From the NCBI GenBank assembly GCA_965219855.1, contig CBDCOR010000021.1:434001-498000 (forward strand): 64,000 nt of DNA, in the 5' to 3' direction. The position numbers were made by a program, and so were the translations under genes. A model generated the notes under the pieces. It was not told where the DNA came from. It saw nothing but the letters and a program-made list of their open reading frames with translations, and did no database searches. Source of the stretch: CAUZIZ01 sp965219855 (GTDB lineage: Bacteria; Acidobacteriota; UBA6911; RPQK01; JAJDTT01). Positions 46,859 through 56,828 of the stretch are shown here, piece after piece (position 1 is the stretch's first letter; every line of letters starts with the position of its first letter).

Positions 46859-48502
46859 CTATCCAGCGTCTTTCCTGGGCATCACGGTAAACCGGGTGTT
46901 TCCCGTGACCTTCGTGGTCTGAATCCTGTCGTTGATCTCCAGCTCCAAGGTGTATTTACCGGGCTCCACATCCTGGAGTGTGAAGACGACCGCAACCGCC
47001 ACACGGTCGGCCAAGACGGAAAGCATATGTTGCATGGGAAGATCAACGCCTTGCTCAGCCTTCAGGCCTCTAATCTTGGGTACGATTTCCAGGTCAGGGA
47101 GCGAGGTGCTGCCATCTAGATCGAAGTTGTAGACTTCAAAGTAGAGGCCCAGCCGCTGTCCGGCACGAAAGTCACCGTTACTTGCCGGGTATACCTTCCA
47201 GCCCAAGGGTGTCGCGAAAGGGGTGGGCAAAGTCGTGTCCGGAGATTTGATGATCAGATCAGAAAGGACGAGTGAGGACAGAGAGAGGTCACCTGACATC
47301 CGAAGGGGAAGCTCCAACCTCTGCTGCAAATGTCCTATCTTACTGCTGTTGAGGTCCTTGGCGACTAGGTCCAGTTTGTAGATAGCCGGCTTGAGACGGA
47401 CAATCTTTTGGTAACGCTTGGCGCCGACCGCGGAGAGAGAGGAGTTCCGTTGCCGATCATCATAGATGGTTTCTTCGAACTCTTGAACGGTCCGCCCTCC
47501 CAGGTCCTTGATTGATCCGTAGAGGTTCACATTAGCCCGCAGCGTTTGGTCTCCCAAGGGCTCATAGGCGAGTTCCTCCCGGGGGACGAAAACTGTAATC
47601 GGCACCAGCAACGATCCTTGGTTCAAGCGCAGATATGAATTGGCGGCCGAGAAAGGAAGTTCATCGTACCGGATGTCCACCGTCACTGCCTTCTTCAAGT
47701 CTTCAAACTTGATCTGGGGTGGGCTCTGCAGGTCGAAATACCGCTCCAGGCGCATGAAGGAATTCACACCGGCTTTGTGGTAGCTGTTGTGTTCACCGCC
47801 CAGCGACCGCATGGCATCCATACTTTGTATGCGTCCCAGACGTGACTCCACCCCCATTATCTCACCAAAGGTGCGTGCGCCACCGACCATCAGAAGAGCA
47901 TCCTTTTCTTCGGGTCGAAGAGCCAATCGAAATTCGCCCGTCATCGTTCGATCAACAAACTCGACCTCAATCCCAGCGCCGACGCCCTCGATGTGATCGT
48001 AATACCATTGCTCTGTCGGAAAGACCTTGGTCTTGCCTAAACCTTCTTCCATTTTCCGGACGTAAGTTGCGCCCGCAGCGTAAGTGCTGACGCTCTGGGG
48101 AGGGCCGTAGGTGATGTAAATGCGGCCCCGGTCGCTCTTCCATCCACGGATACCGGCATTGGTGTAGTGTTCGTTGGCATAGGCGATACGGCGGTAGTGC
48201 TCCATTTTGAAGTCGTTGAATCCACTGGAAGGATCGGGATCACGCCGGCGCCAGAACTGCTCGATGAAACTCTCTTTCTCCTCATCGGTGGCGAGTTTCT
48301 TGAAGACCGAGTTCTCTTCGGGAGTAATGATGTAGACCACGTCATTGACCCAACCAGAAAAAGGATCTTCCCTTTCTTCCTTTTTTTGGCGCTCCTGGTC
48401 CTCCTGAGTTTCTGGGAATGTGAAGGTCGGTGAGAGGAGGAGCACGAGTGAGACTAGAATGGGTAGTAAACAGTTTCTGGTAGCTACAGTCTTGAGTAAC
48501 AT
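46859..48502 (-). CDS. GWxTD-domain exported protein
   Basis: From ATG 48502 this is a 547-residue protein with a signal peptide (LLPILVSLVLLLSPTFTF); a longer start at 48541 is possible. The N-terminal GWxTD domain shows FIEQFWRRRDPDP, GWKSDRGRIYITYGPP (Ser in place of Thr) and QWYYD. The rest is beta-rich, with strand-loop repeats ending in YTLELEINDR. GWxTD proteins are common in Acidobacteria, but their function is not established. It is divergent from a TPR gene across 126 bp. Confidence 0.87.
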   Translation of the reverse strand: MLLKTVATRNCLLPILVSLVLLLSPTFTFPETQEDQERQKKEEREDPFSGWVNDVVYIITPEENSVFKKLATDEEKESFIEQFWRRRDPDPSSGFNDFKMEHYRRIAYANEHYTNAGIRGWKSDRGRIYITYGPPQSVSTYAAGATYVRKMEEGLGKTKVFPTEQWYYDHIEGVGAGIEVEFVDRTMTGEFRLALRPEEKDALLMVGGARTFGEIMGVESRLGRIQSMDAMRSLGGEHNSYHKAGVNSFMRLERYFDLQSPPQIKFEDLKKAVTVDIRYDELPFSAANSYLRLNQGSLLVPITVFVPREELAYEPLGDQTLRANVNLYGSIKDLGGRTVQEFEETIYDDRQRNSSLSAVGAKRYQKIVRLKPAIYKLDLVAKDLNSSKIGHLQQRLELPLRMSGDLSLSSLVLSDLIIKSPDTTLPTPFATPLGWKVYPASNGDFRAGQRLGLYFEVYNFDLDGSTSLPDLEIVPKIRGLKAEQGVDLPMQHMLSVLADRVAVAVVFTLQDVEPGKYTLELEINDRIQTTKVTGNTRFTVMPRKDAG

Positions 48503-48628
48503 CCGTCTATAGCAAGCTATTATGCGACGTCGCCCGGCCACTCTTCAAGCATCTATTGCTCGGCAACAAGGGGGAGTCTTAGCAGTGCAATTGCACAGAA
48601 GACCCGTTTCAGGGTATGTATTCAGCCT

Positions 48629-50395
48629 GTGAACAAGATCGTCAAGTTGTTCGCGATACTCTGCCCCACCTTTGCAATCTTTGGCATTGGCTTCTGCCAG
48701 GAGCCAGCAGAAATTCCCCAGAAGGCCCTTCAACTCTTGAACCAGAATCAGCCGGCCGAGGCCGAGAAACTCTTTCGGAAGCACCTTGATACTCACCCGG
48801 ACGATCCTCAGGCCCTGTACTACCTGGGCGTCAGTTTGCACTTCCAGTCTCAGTACAAAGCGGCCATCGAGGTCTTGGAACGGGTTCTAGCTCTTGGTCC
48901 TCAAGTGAGTAATCCTCAACTTGAACCGTCACGGCTGCAATACTTCGTGAGCCTTCTCCACTTCCAGAGTGGAGATTTGGACTCGGCACAGCGCTGGCTC
49001 GGACCCCTGGTCAAGGAAGGGGCTGTTGCGCCCGCCTATCTTCTGCAAGGCCGGATTGATTTCGCCAAGCGGGATTATGAATCCGCCGAGCGCCACATCT
49101 CCAGGGCCTTGCAACTGGAGCTCGGCAATCCTGCGGAAGCCCACTACCAACTGGGCTTGATCCATGCCATCCGAGGCAACCCTGGCAAAGCTGCGGCTTC
49201 TTTCGAGACGGCGCTTGCGCAGCAACCCTCCAATCCAGACATTCTTCTCAAACTAGGCGACGCTTACTTTCAATTGAAAGATATCCCACGGGTTGAAAAG
49301 CTGTCCCGCGATGTTCTGGACAAACAGCCTGGCTCTGCCATGGCTCACTACAACCTGGGTCGGGCGGAGTACGTGCGTGGCAATCTGGAGAAGGCGGGCG
49401 GGCATTTTTTTCGGGCGACAGAACTCGGGAAGCGTCCCGAGTACTCCCATTCCTTGGCCCAGGTGCGAATCCAACTGAAACAGCCGCAGCAGGCAATAGC
49501 CGCGCTGAAGGACAACCTGCGTCTGGATCCGAAGGCGGTTTCTCCCCGGCTTCAATTGGCAGGACTCCTGTTTCAGGCTCTCAATATGAAAGGGGCTGAA
49601 GAGGAATATCGAAACATCATTGAAATCAGCCCCGAGAATATGCAGGCGCTCTTTGGATTGGCCTTTACGCTCGTCGCTCAGGGGAATGAGACGGGCGCCG
49701 TCGACGCTTTTCGCAAGGCCTGGGCGACCGATCCCGATTTACTCAAGGAGATGATCGTCTCCGCAGTAATATCGGCCCAGGAACATCCCGGATACACCGA
49801 GATCGCCGGAAGGCTGCTGCGGGCGGTCGCTCCAGCGGCAGCCGAGAACAGCCTCGAGTTCATTGTGGCTCGACAGTATTTGACCGCGGGTCGAGGTGAG
49901 AAGTCCCTGGAGTGGATTGACCGCTATCTCGCAAACGGCGCGCCCGGCGCCAACGTCCACTTGCTCAGGGGCTCAGTCCTGAGAATGCTGGGCCGTCGGG
50001 AGGAAGCCGAGAAGGAGCTGCTGGCCATCGATCTGGCCTCACCCTTGGGCGTGCACGCGCTTCATCAACTTGCGGTTCTTGCAGCCCTCTACGAAGAGAA
50101 TCAAGAACGCCGGAAAGCTGACGAATATCTGGACCGAGCGCTGGCTCTAGACCCGAATCATTTTCAGGCCCTGGTGCTGAAAGCCAAACGTCAAATCAAA
50201 GATCTCAATCTTTCCGAAGCGGAGCAGCTGCTCAAACGTGCCGTGAGTGTCCAGCCGGAACGGCCGGAAGCCTACTACGTCTTGTTTACGCTTTACCGAC
50301 GATCCGGAAAGAATCAAGAAGCAGAAGAAGCTCTCCATCAACACAACAAGCTCAAGGCGGAAACCGCCCTCCCTCCTGAACTAGAATATCCATAG
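48629..50395 (+). CDS. Exported TPR protein
   Basis: The gene starts at GTG 48629 and encodes 588 residues with a signal peptide (LFAILCPTFAIFGIGFC). At least 12 tetratricopeptide units follow (ALYYLGVSLHFQSQYKAAIEV, AMAHYNLGRAEYVRGNLEKAG, LFGLAFTLVAQGNETGAVDAF, ALVLKAKRQIKDLNLSEAEQL). It is a periplasmic scaffold with no catalytic domain. Its divergence from the GWxTD gene suggests shared control. Confidence 0.87.
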   Translation: MNKIVKLFAILCPTFAIFGIGFCQEPAEIPQKALQLLNQNQPAEAEKLFRKHLDTHPDDPQALYYLGVSLHFQSQYKAAIEVLERVLALGPQVSNPQLEPSRLQYFVSLLHFQSGDLDSAQRWLGPLVKEGAVAPAYLLQGRIDFAKRDYESAERHISRALQLELGNPAEAHYQLGLIHAIRGNPGKAAASFETALAQQPSNPDILLKLGDAYFQLKDIPRVEKLSRDVLDKQPGSAMAHYNLGRAEYVRGNLEKAGGHFFRATELGKRPEYSHSLAQVRIQLKQPQQAIAALKDNLRLDPKAVSPRLQLAGLLFQALNMKGAEEEYRNIIEISPENMQALFGLAFTLVAQGNETGAVDAFRKAWATDPDLLKEMIVSAVISAQEHPGYTEIAGRLLRAVAPAAAENSLEFIVARQYLTAGRGEKSLEWIDRYLANGAPGANVHLLRGSVLRMLGRREEAEKELLAIDLASPLGVHALHQLAVLAALYEENQERRKADEYLDRALALDPNHFQALVLKAKRQIKDLNLSEAEQLLKRAVSVQPERPEAYYVLFTLYRRSGKNQEAEEALHQHNKLKAETALPPELEYP

Positions 50396-50409
50396 GCTGA
50401 CGCACCAGC

Positions 50410-50438
50410 TTGACAAAGTAGCTTCCAGAAGCTACTTT
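50410..50438 (+). promoter_or_regulatory. Promoter with overlapping perfect operator of a toxin-antitoxin operon
   Basis: TTGACA (50410-50415) and TACTTT (50433-50438) are 17 bp apart. Between and over them lies the perfect inverted repeat AAGTAGCTTC-CA-GAAGCTACTT (50416-50437). Transcription would begin at about the A of ATG 50445, so the message is probably leaderless; no ribosome site exists. Confidence 0.7.
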
Positions 50439-50444
50439 TCCTTC

Positions 50445-50735
50445 ATGCGTTCTGTTGGTCTCAAAGTACTCAAGAACAAACTGAGCGAGTATGTTCGGCT
50501 GGCGGCCTCCGGAGAAACTATTTTGGTGACTGAGCGAGATCGAGTCATTGCCGAGCTGATCCCTCCGCGCCCCAGCCGGAGTCCGGTCCTGGCGGACGCA
50601 CGGCTAGCTGAGGCGGTTAGGAAGGGGTGGATAACACCCCCGCTGACGGCCCAGGAACAGCCCCCGCCGAGGTTGCCGGTGATGACCCTAGATCTTCTTC
50701 TGAAGGAACTGGCTCAAGATCGAAGCGAGAAATGA
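50445..50735 (+). CDS. Phd/YefM-type antitoxin
   Basis: This 96-residue antitoxin has the Phd fold at the N-terminus (VGLKVLKNKLSEYVRLAASGETILVTERDRVIAELIPP), which dimerises and binds the operator. The C-terminal tail would wrap the toxin. It overlaps the toxin gene by ATGA, so the pair is translationally coupled. Confidence 0.9.
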   Translation: MRSVGLKVLKNKLSEYVRLAASGETILVTERDRVIAELIPPRPSRSPVLADARLAEAVRKGWITPPLTAQEQPPPRLPVMTLDLLLKELAQDRSEK

Positions 50736-51121
50736 TCTACCTCGATACATCGGTAGCCCTTGCCCACTTCTTGGCAGAGGACCGGCTTCCCCACGACTCC
50801 CTCTGGAAACAGACGTTGGTCTCGAGTCGTTTGCTGCAGTATGAGGTGTGGACACGGATTCATGGGCGCGATCTGACCAGCTCGCACTGGGAACAAGCCA
50901 GGCTGTTATTGGCAAGACTCGCTTTTCTGGAACTGTCACCCACGGTTCTGGAAAGAGCGCTTGAACCCTTCCCCGCTAGGGTCCGAACGCTGGACGCTTT
51001 CCATCTAGCTTCGATGGATTTTCTGAGAAAAATGGGCCAGCAGGTCCGTCTGGCTAGCTACGACGTTCGACAGGTGGAGGTCGCCCAAGCAATGGGCTTC
51101 GCTCTGGTTGAGGATACCTAG
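50732..51121 (+). CDS. PIN-domain toxin (VapC-like)
   Basis: From ATG 50732 this is a 129-residue PIN ribonuclease with D in YLDTSVALA, E in LQYEVWTRI, and D residues in VRTLDAFHLASMDFL and ASYDVRQV. The length is normal. The start is set by the 4-nt overlap with the antitoxin. Such toxins cut RNA, often tRNA or rRNA; the target cannot be read from sequence. Confidence 0.9.
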   Translation: MIYLDTSVALAHFLAEDRLPHDSLWKQTLVSSRLLQYEVWTRIHGRDLTSSHWEQARLLLARLAFLELSPTVLERALEPFPARVRTLDAFHLASMDFLRKMGQQVRLASYDVRQVEVAQAMGFALVEDT

Positions 51122-51161
51122 CGTATGATCCAGCGCGGCTGGGGCCGAGGACTAAGGTGAA

Positions 51162-51287
51162 ACTTGAATAGCGATCAGTGAGCAGTACCGCAAACAGCTG
51201 CAGCTAGCAGAGCCGCAAGCGACGTGACTTGTCTGCTATATGAGGCCAATTTCCGAGGAGCGACCGATCAGCAGCACAATCTCCCCC
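51162..51287. repeat. Dispersed repeat of about 125 bp, copy 2
   Basis: It matches 37151-37280 in order and spacing of several blocks, e.g. AGTACCGCAAACAGCTGCAG and CGTGACTTGTCTGC. It lies directly after the toxin gene. Confidence 0.65.
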
Positions 51288-51387
51288 GTACTCAGCCAGA
51301 AGTTTCCCCCTGAATGATGCAGTGCGGCAAACTAGTCCCTGGGCACTGGATCTCGTTAGAATCTAGGTAGTTTCCTGAGAAGTACCC

Positions 51388-53076
51388 GTGAAAAGCCTTC
51401 TATCCTGCAATCTCATCCTGCTGTTGATTCTCTTGCTTGAGACCTCAGAGGTCGAGATTGGATTCCGTTTTGAAGAGGTTGGGCAATCGGCTGGAATCGA
51501 CCAGATGACCGTATCAGGTGGGGAAAAAACCAACCGGTATTTGCTGGAGGGAACCGGCTGTGGAGCTGCTTTCTTTGACTACAATAACGACGGCTGGTTG
51601 GACATCTTTCTGGTGAATGGCACCCGACTGGAGGGCTTTAAGAAGGGTTCGGAGCCGACCAGCCATCTGTACCGGAGCAATCGCAACGGGACTTTCGCCG
51701 ATGTGACCCGAGAGGCGACCGTGGGACGCACCGGTTGGGGACAGGCGGTATGTGTCGGTGACTACGATAACGACGGTTTTGAGGACTTCTTCGTGACCTA
51801 CTGGGGACAGAATATTCTCTATCGCAATCAAGGCGACGGAAGCTTCCAGGACATCACCCAGAAAGCGGGTCTGCTTCAGGACCGGAAACGGTGGAATTCC
51901 GGTTGTGCTTTTCTCGATTACGATCGAGACGGAGATCTCGACTTATTCGTCGCCAATTACATCGACCACGCTCTCGAAACCACCCCAACCCCTGACTCCG
52001 GGCGCTGTCAGTATCAGGCCATGAGTGTGGCCTGTGGACCCACCGGACTCAAAGGCGGCAAGAACATCCTATACCGGAACCAAGGCAATGGGACCTTTGC
52101 CGATGTCTCGGACGCTTCCGGTGTAACCCGGGTGGATGGGACCTACGGTTTGGGGGTTCTCACAGCTGATTTCAACAATGACGGCTGGGTCGATGTTTAT
52201 GTTGCCAACGACTCGAGTCCAAGCACACTCTATCGAAACAAGAAGGACGGTACCTTTACCGACACAGGAGTCTGGGCTGGCGTTGCTTACAGCCGAAATG
52301 GCAAAGCTCAAGCCGGTATGGGAGTCTCAGCCGGTGATTTCAACCACGACGGGACCTTGGACATTTTCAAGACGAATTTTTCCGAGGACACGGCCAATCT
52401 CTATCGAAATCTGGGTGATGGGTTCTTCGAAGAGGCAGCTTTCGCCACCGGCATTGCAGTCAACACCCAGTTCCTGGGATGGGGTTGTCAGTTCGTGGAT
52501 TTTGACAATGATAGCTGGCTGGATATTTTCCAGGTCAACGGGCACGTTTATCCTGAAATGGATCAGCCGAGTAGCGGGTCCCGATACAAGCAGCGCAAGA
52601 TCGTTTATCTGAACCTGGGAAAGGGCAAGTTCAGGGATGTCACGGAGCAGATTGGGGGAGCGATCCTTGAACCCAAGGCGGGTCGAGGAGCGGCTTTTGG
52701 TGACTACGACAATGATGGTGATGTGGACGTTCTGGTGAACAATGTGAACGATCGACCCAACCTCTATCAAACCGTTTCCAGCGACGACAACCATTGGATC
52801 TCTATTCGTCCCCGCGGAGTCAAATCGAATCGAAGCGGTATCGGGGCCCGAGTCCGTTGCAAGGTAGGATCCCTGGAACTCATCGACGAGGTGCGCAGCG
52901 GCGGAAGCTACTACTCGCAAAGCCAGCAGCGGGTCCATTTCGGATTGGGCCAGGCCAAGCAGGTCGATGTCCTTGAAGTGCACTGGCCCAGCGGCCAGGT
53001 GGACCGCTTCGAAAATATCCCAGGCGACCAGTTCCTGTATGTGAAAGAGGGGGTGGGAATCAAGGGTAGAGAATAG
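51388..53076 (+). CDS. CRTAC1/ASPIC-UnbV-type FG-GAP repeat protein
   Basis: This exported 562-residue protein (GTG 51388, signal LLSCNLILLLILLLETS) is a seven-bladed propeller of FG-GAP/VCBS repeats. Calcium loops are visible as DYNNDGWLD, DYDNDGFED, DYDRDGDLD, DFNNDGWVD, DFNHDGTLD, DFDNDSWLD and DYDNDGDVD. An ASPIC/UnbV domain closes it (SGGSYYSQSQQRVHFGLG, VLEVHWPSGQVDRFE). Such proteins are abundant in Acidobacteria and Planctomycetes, and a cell-surface binding role is usually assumed. Confidence 0.92.
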   Translation: MKSLLSCNLILLLILLLETSEVEIGFRFEEVGQSAGIDQMTVSGGEKTNRYLLEGTGCGAAFFDYNNDGWLDIFLVNGTRLEGFKKGSEPTSHLYRSNRNGTFADVTREATVGRTGWGQAVCVGDYDNDGFEDFFVTYWGQNILYRNQGDGSFQDITQKAGLLQDRKRWNSGCAFLDYDRDGDLDLFVANYIDHALETTPTPDSGRCQYQAMSVACGPTGLKGGKNILYRNQGNGTFADVSDASGVTRVDGTYGLGVLTADFNNDGWVDVYVANDSSPSTLYRNKKDGTFTDTGVWAGVAYSRNGKAQAGMGVSAGDFNHDGTLDIFKTNFSEDTANLYRNLGDGFFEEAAFATGIAVNTQFLGWGCQFVDFDNDSWLDIFQVNGHVYPEMDQPSSGSRYKQRKIVYLNLGKGKFRDVTEQIGGAILEPKAGRGAAFGDYDNDGDVDVLVNNVNDRPNLYQTVSSDDNHWISIRPRGVKSNRSGIGARVRCKVGSLELIDEVRSGGSYYSQSQQRVHFGLGQAKQVDVLEVHWPSGQVDRFENIPGDQFLYVKEGVGIKGRE

Positions 53077-53204
53077 GGCGGGAGAGAGTCGTACTCAGAG
53101 CCGAACCTCGACTCCTCGTTCGGCTGCATCCTTGCGTCTCAGGATGACAACGGGACTCGGGAGAAAAGGCGAGCGCACTCGGCACCCTGACACGTATGCA
53201 GAGG

Positions 53205-53315
53205 GGGCTTGCGAGGCGAGATCAAGGCAGGAGGAGGAAGACGATACTTGGCCATCTTCGACGACGACCAACGCAGAGATCGTCCGCAACCCCCATCTGC
53301 CCTACGGGTGGCGAC
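53205..53315. repeat. Core of the 272-bp element, without its ends
   Basis: GGGCTTGCGAGGCGAGATC and CGACCAACGCAGAGATCG, with further blocks, match the reverse complement of the right half of 18163-18434. The inverted ends are missing here. The rest of the gap 53077-53442 shows nothing recognisable. Confidence 0.7.
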
Positions 53316-53442
53316 GGGACCCGGCGACCAGGTTATCAACTCCCCTATAGAAAGACAGGGCGTTCGTCGTTTTGGCGCCGGACGCCTCAATGACCACGTC
53401 GAATCCCTGGCCAGCCCACCGAGACTGTCTCTTTTTCTCTCC

Positions 53443-54426
53443 TCAGGGGCTTGCTTCGGTCGGCTCTTGAATCCTCAAGATCTGGTTGGCCTGCACCTCC
53501 GAGACCCTCTGGCGAAGGCCGCTGGGCCAGACAATTTCGACTTCACTGGCCTTCTGTTCCTGACCCAGTCCGAGATAGACTCGTACATCGTGGCTGCACA
53601 GATAGCTGCCGGCCCGCTGAACCTGGGTCACGATCACTCGCGTTCCTGCTCGCACCGTGATGCGGGCACCGATGCCGTCCCGGTTGCTCTTCTCCCCGAC
53701 CAGCTTCAAGGCCAGCCAGTTATTGCTGTTGCCGCCGTCATTTCGGAGTAATTGAAGCCCCCCGGAGTTGTTGGTGACCAGCACATCCAGATCCCCGTCA
53801 TTGTCGATATCGGCAAAGGCCGCGCCTCGACTCACATCCTGGACGGAAAAACAGTCACCCGCTTCCTGGGAACGTTCCTGATAGCGCCCCTCCCGGTTGA
53901 TGTATAGCAGGGCGCGTTGGCCAAAGCTGAGGTCGTCTCGGTACTCCTGAATTTTCGGAACGACGTGACCATTTACGACCAGAACGTCCAGGTCCCCGTC
54001 GTTGTCGTAATCGAAGAAACGAGTGCCGAATCCCACTTTCAGAAAACTGTTGCGCAAGATCCCGGACGGGTAGGTCACCTCAGAGAAGGAACCATCTCCC
54101 AGATTGCGAAAGAGCGCATTGCCCTCGGATACGAAGTTGGTGACGATAAGATCGAGGTGGCCGTCCAGGTCGTAGTCGCCAAAATCGACCCCCATGCCGG
54201 CCCGCGCTCTCCCGTTTTCATCATAGGCCACACCGGCAATGTTGCTGATTTCCCGGAAAGTGCCATCTCCTTGATTCCGAAAAAGGAAGTTGGGCACCGA
54301 ATCATTGGCCACGAACAGGTCGAGCCAACCATCTTGGTCGTAGTCGGCACTGGTAGTAAAGTCCTTCGACCCTCTCAGGCTGACTAGCGAGCACGCGCTC
54401 GAATAGAGGCCATGCTTCATCCACAA
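53443..54426 (-). pseudogene. CRTAC1-type FG-GAP protein lacking its N-terminal half
   Basis: Family similarity begins at SADYDQDGWLDLFVAND (about 54360) and runs through four FG-GAP units to an ASPIC/UnbV end (RAGSYLCSHDVRVYLGLG, VEIVWPSGLRQRV). The signal peptide and first blades are missing. The first 20 codons are out-of-frame sequence of the upstream TPR gene, with which it overlaps, so a deletion seems to have joined two genes or removed the middle of a TPR-CRTAC fusion. Confidence 0.75.
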
Positions 54427-55997
54427 GCCCCTGTTTATAGAGACTGATACCCAGATGGTGGGCGGCTTCCAATTGATCGGGATCGATTTTCAGGACTTTT
54501 CCAAGCTGAGCGCTCGCCTCCTCGAAATAACCTTGCATTTCATAAGTCAGTCCCAGCAAGAAGTAGCCGTCTGGCGAGCCGGGATCACTCTCGATCAACT
54601 CTTTGAAAGCCTTTATGGCACGAGTGTGTTTGCGCGATAGTCCGTAGCCCCGACCCATGGAGTGGAGGATGTCCGGATCCCGTCCTCCCCCTTTCCGCGC
54701 CTGTTGGAGGGTGGTTACTGCGTCGACGTGCTGGCCGTGGTCCAGCAGCAAGAGACCCAGCTCGCGCAGTTTGGCTGCATCGTCGGCGAACAACGTGCGC
54801 AGTTTACCGGCTGCCTCTCCCGCTTCCTTTGTCTGTCCAACTTTAAGCTGGATCCTGAGGAGTATGAACAACGCGTTCTTGTCGTTCGGGGCCAGACGGT
54901 GGGCGAGTTGTGCGGCCTTCAGGCCTTCCTCGGACCGGCCTAAACTGTAAAGAGCCTGGGCCAAACCGTAATTCGAAGTCACGTGCTCTGGTTGTACCTT
55001 CAATAGTAGCTCAAATTGGCTTATCGCCTTCTTGTACTGTCGGGTCTGAAGGTAGGCTTGAGCCAGATTGATCCGGGCATCGGGAAAATGGTTCCGCGCT
55101 CGCAAAGCGTGCTCAAAGAACTCGATGGCCCGCGGCTGTTTGCCCTGCATACCCGAGATGATGCCGGCCAGGTTGAGTGCCTCGGGTAGGTTTGGAAAGT
55201 AGTTCAGTACCTGGAGGATCTCTGTCTCAGCCTGGTGTCAAGTGACAGGAACTTTCACGACCTTAGGGGACGTATTGTTTTACGACCCTTCCCCGGTTAG
55301 TAAAAACGCAGGTTCGGGAGGAACCTGAACGTGTTCGTCTTTTGTTCGATAAAAGTTTGTTCTCCTGATTTCAAGGGCAGCCTTTGATTTCTCTTCTCGA
55401 GCGGGAGGCATCCGGTGGGAAAACCGCTTTGGGTTTTTCCACGGGAGGGCGAGCGCCGTCCCAAAGCATAGATTCATTTGGATGTGAGCAGCCGCAGAAG
55501 CTGTGGGAACTGTGGGAAACTCCGTCCGAAGGAGTTTTCCAAGCGCTGTGGGAACGGTGGACAAACCACCCGAGCCGAATCGGCAGGCACAAAGTGGACT
55601 TGGTTTTCCACGGTTTCCACAGCGCGGCAGTTTCCATAGCTTTCTTTCGCCCCAGTAGGCGAGCTTGGCCCGGGTCCCGAACTGGGGTATCTTGAGGACC
55701 CGGTCTCCCGACGATCGGAGCTTGACGGGCGACTGGGGGGAAAGTTTTTTCCGGATTCTCTTGCAAACCCCTTCTCCTGGACGTCTGTTCCCGGAGAGGG
55801 ACCCTAGCCCAGCCGGGAGAACGCTCTTGAGGGCATGCTGGCGGGGGCGTCTGTCGCTTCCTCATGCGGGTTCCTGGATGAAGGTCACCTTTGGTGCGCT
55901 CCCGCCGGTTTGTCATGAGGCAACGGTCTGACATCAGTTTGAATCTTGCTAAGCGAATGCGCCCCGGAGTTTTAATCGTCACTGATCACTGAGTGTC

Positions 55998-56828
55998 TCA
56001 GACGGAGGGAGCCCGCAGGGCGGCTGGAGTCTGAGCCGCTTCGGCGGCGGCCGCCCCCCCTGCCAGGGCCCGTTCCAAATCCCTGAGCCGATAACTCCTT
56101 CCCTTGATATTCAGCACGTGGCAATGGTGCAGCAGCCGGTCCAGTAACGCGGTCGCCATCACTTCGTCTCCGGCCAGGATCTCGGGCCAGTCCTTGACTG
56201 ATTTGTTGGTGGTGATCAAGGTGGCTCCCTTTTCGTAGCGGGCACTGACGAGCCGGAACAACAGGCTGGCCTCCAGCCGGCTCATGACCTGGAACCCGAC
56301 CTCGTCGATGATCAGCAGCGCCACGTTGACATACTTCTTACGGCGCAGCGCCTTGGGGGCCAACTCGGCGTCCAGCTTCATGGCGTGAAGCAGATCATCC
56401 AGTCGAAAGAAGGACAGCGAGAAACCGTTTTCGATGGCTTTGGCTCCCAGGGCCACCGCCAAATGCGTCTTTCCCACGCCCGGCGGACCCTGGAGCAAAA
56501 CCGTCTCGTGCTCGCGGATCCACTCACAGGTGGCCAAGGTCTCGATGCGGCTCTTGCGGATCGCCGGCTGAAAGTTAAAATCGAAGTTCCCCAACGTCTG
56601 ACCCGGCGGCAGTCCCGACAGTCTCAGCGAGGTCTTGATCCGTCGCTCCTCCCGATGGGCCAGTTCGCTCCAAAGCAGTTCGTCCAAAAAGCGATGGACC
56701 GAGAGGTTTTTCTTCACCGCCTGGCCCACCAGCTCGGACAGTTGCTCGCTGGCATGCATCAGACCCAGCTGCTCCAGTGACTGACGGGTTTGATCCAGAT
56801 CCACGCGTCCCTTCGTCGCCGCGCTCAT
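55998..56828 (-). CDS. istB: IS21 helper ATPase
   Basis: This 276-residue DnaC-like AAA+ ATPase selects targets for the transposase. Walker A is GPPGVGKT at residues 114-121, Walker B is LLIIDEVGF, and sensor LITTNKSV follows. The C-terminal tail is Ala-rich. It overlaps istA by 4 bp, the usual arrangement. Confidence 0.95.
   Translation of the reverse strand: MSAATKGRVDLDQTRQSLEQLGLMHASEQLSELVGQAVKKNLSVHRFLDELLWSELAHREERRIKTSLRLSGLPPGQTLGNFDFNFQPAIRKSRIETLATCEWIREHETVLLQGPPGVGKTHLAVALGAKAIENGFSLSFFRLDDLLHAMKLDAELAPKALRRKKYVNVALLIIDEVGFQVMSRLEASLLFRLVSARYEKGATLITTNKSVKDWPEILAGDEVMATALLDRLLHHCHVLNIKGRSYRLRDLERALAGGAAAAEAAQTPAALRAPSV

Noticed and set aside
55371..55982. A passenger gene in the left part of the IS21-type element
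   Set aside because: Open frames exist on both strands, but none shows motifs, a good start or plausible composition.
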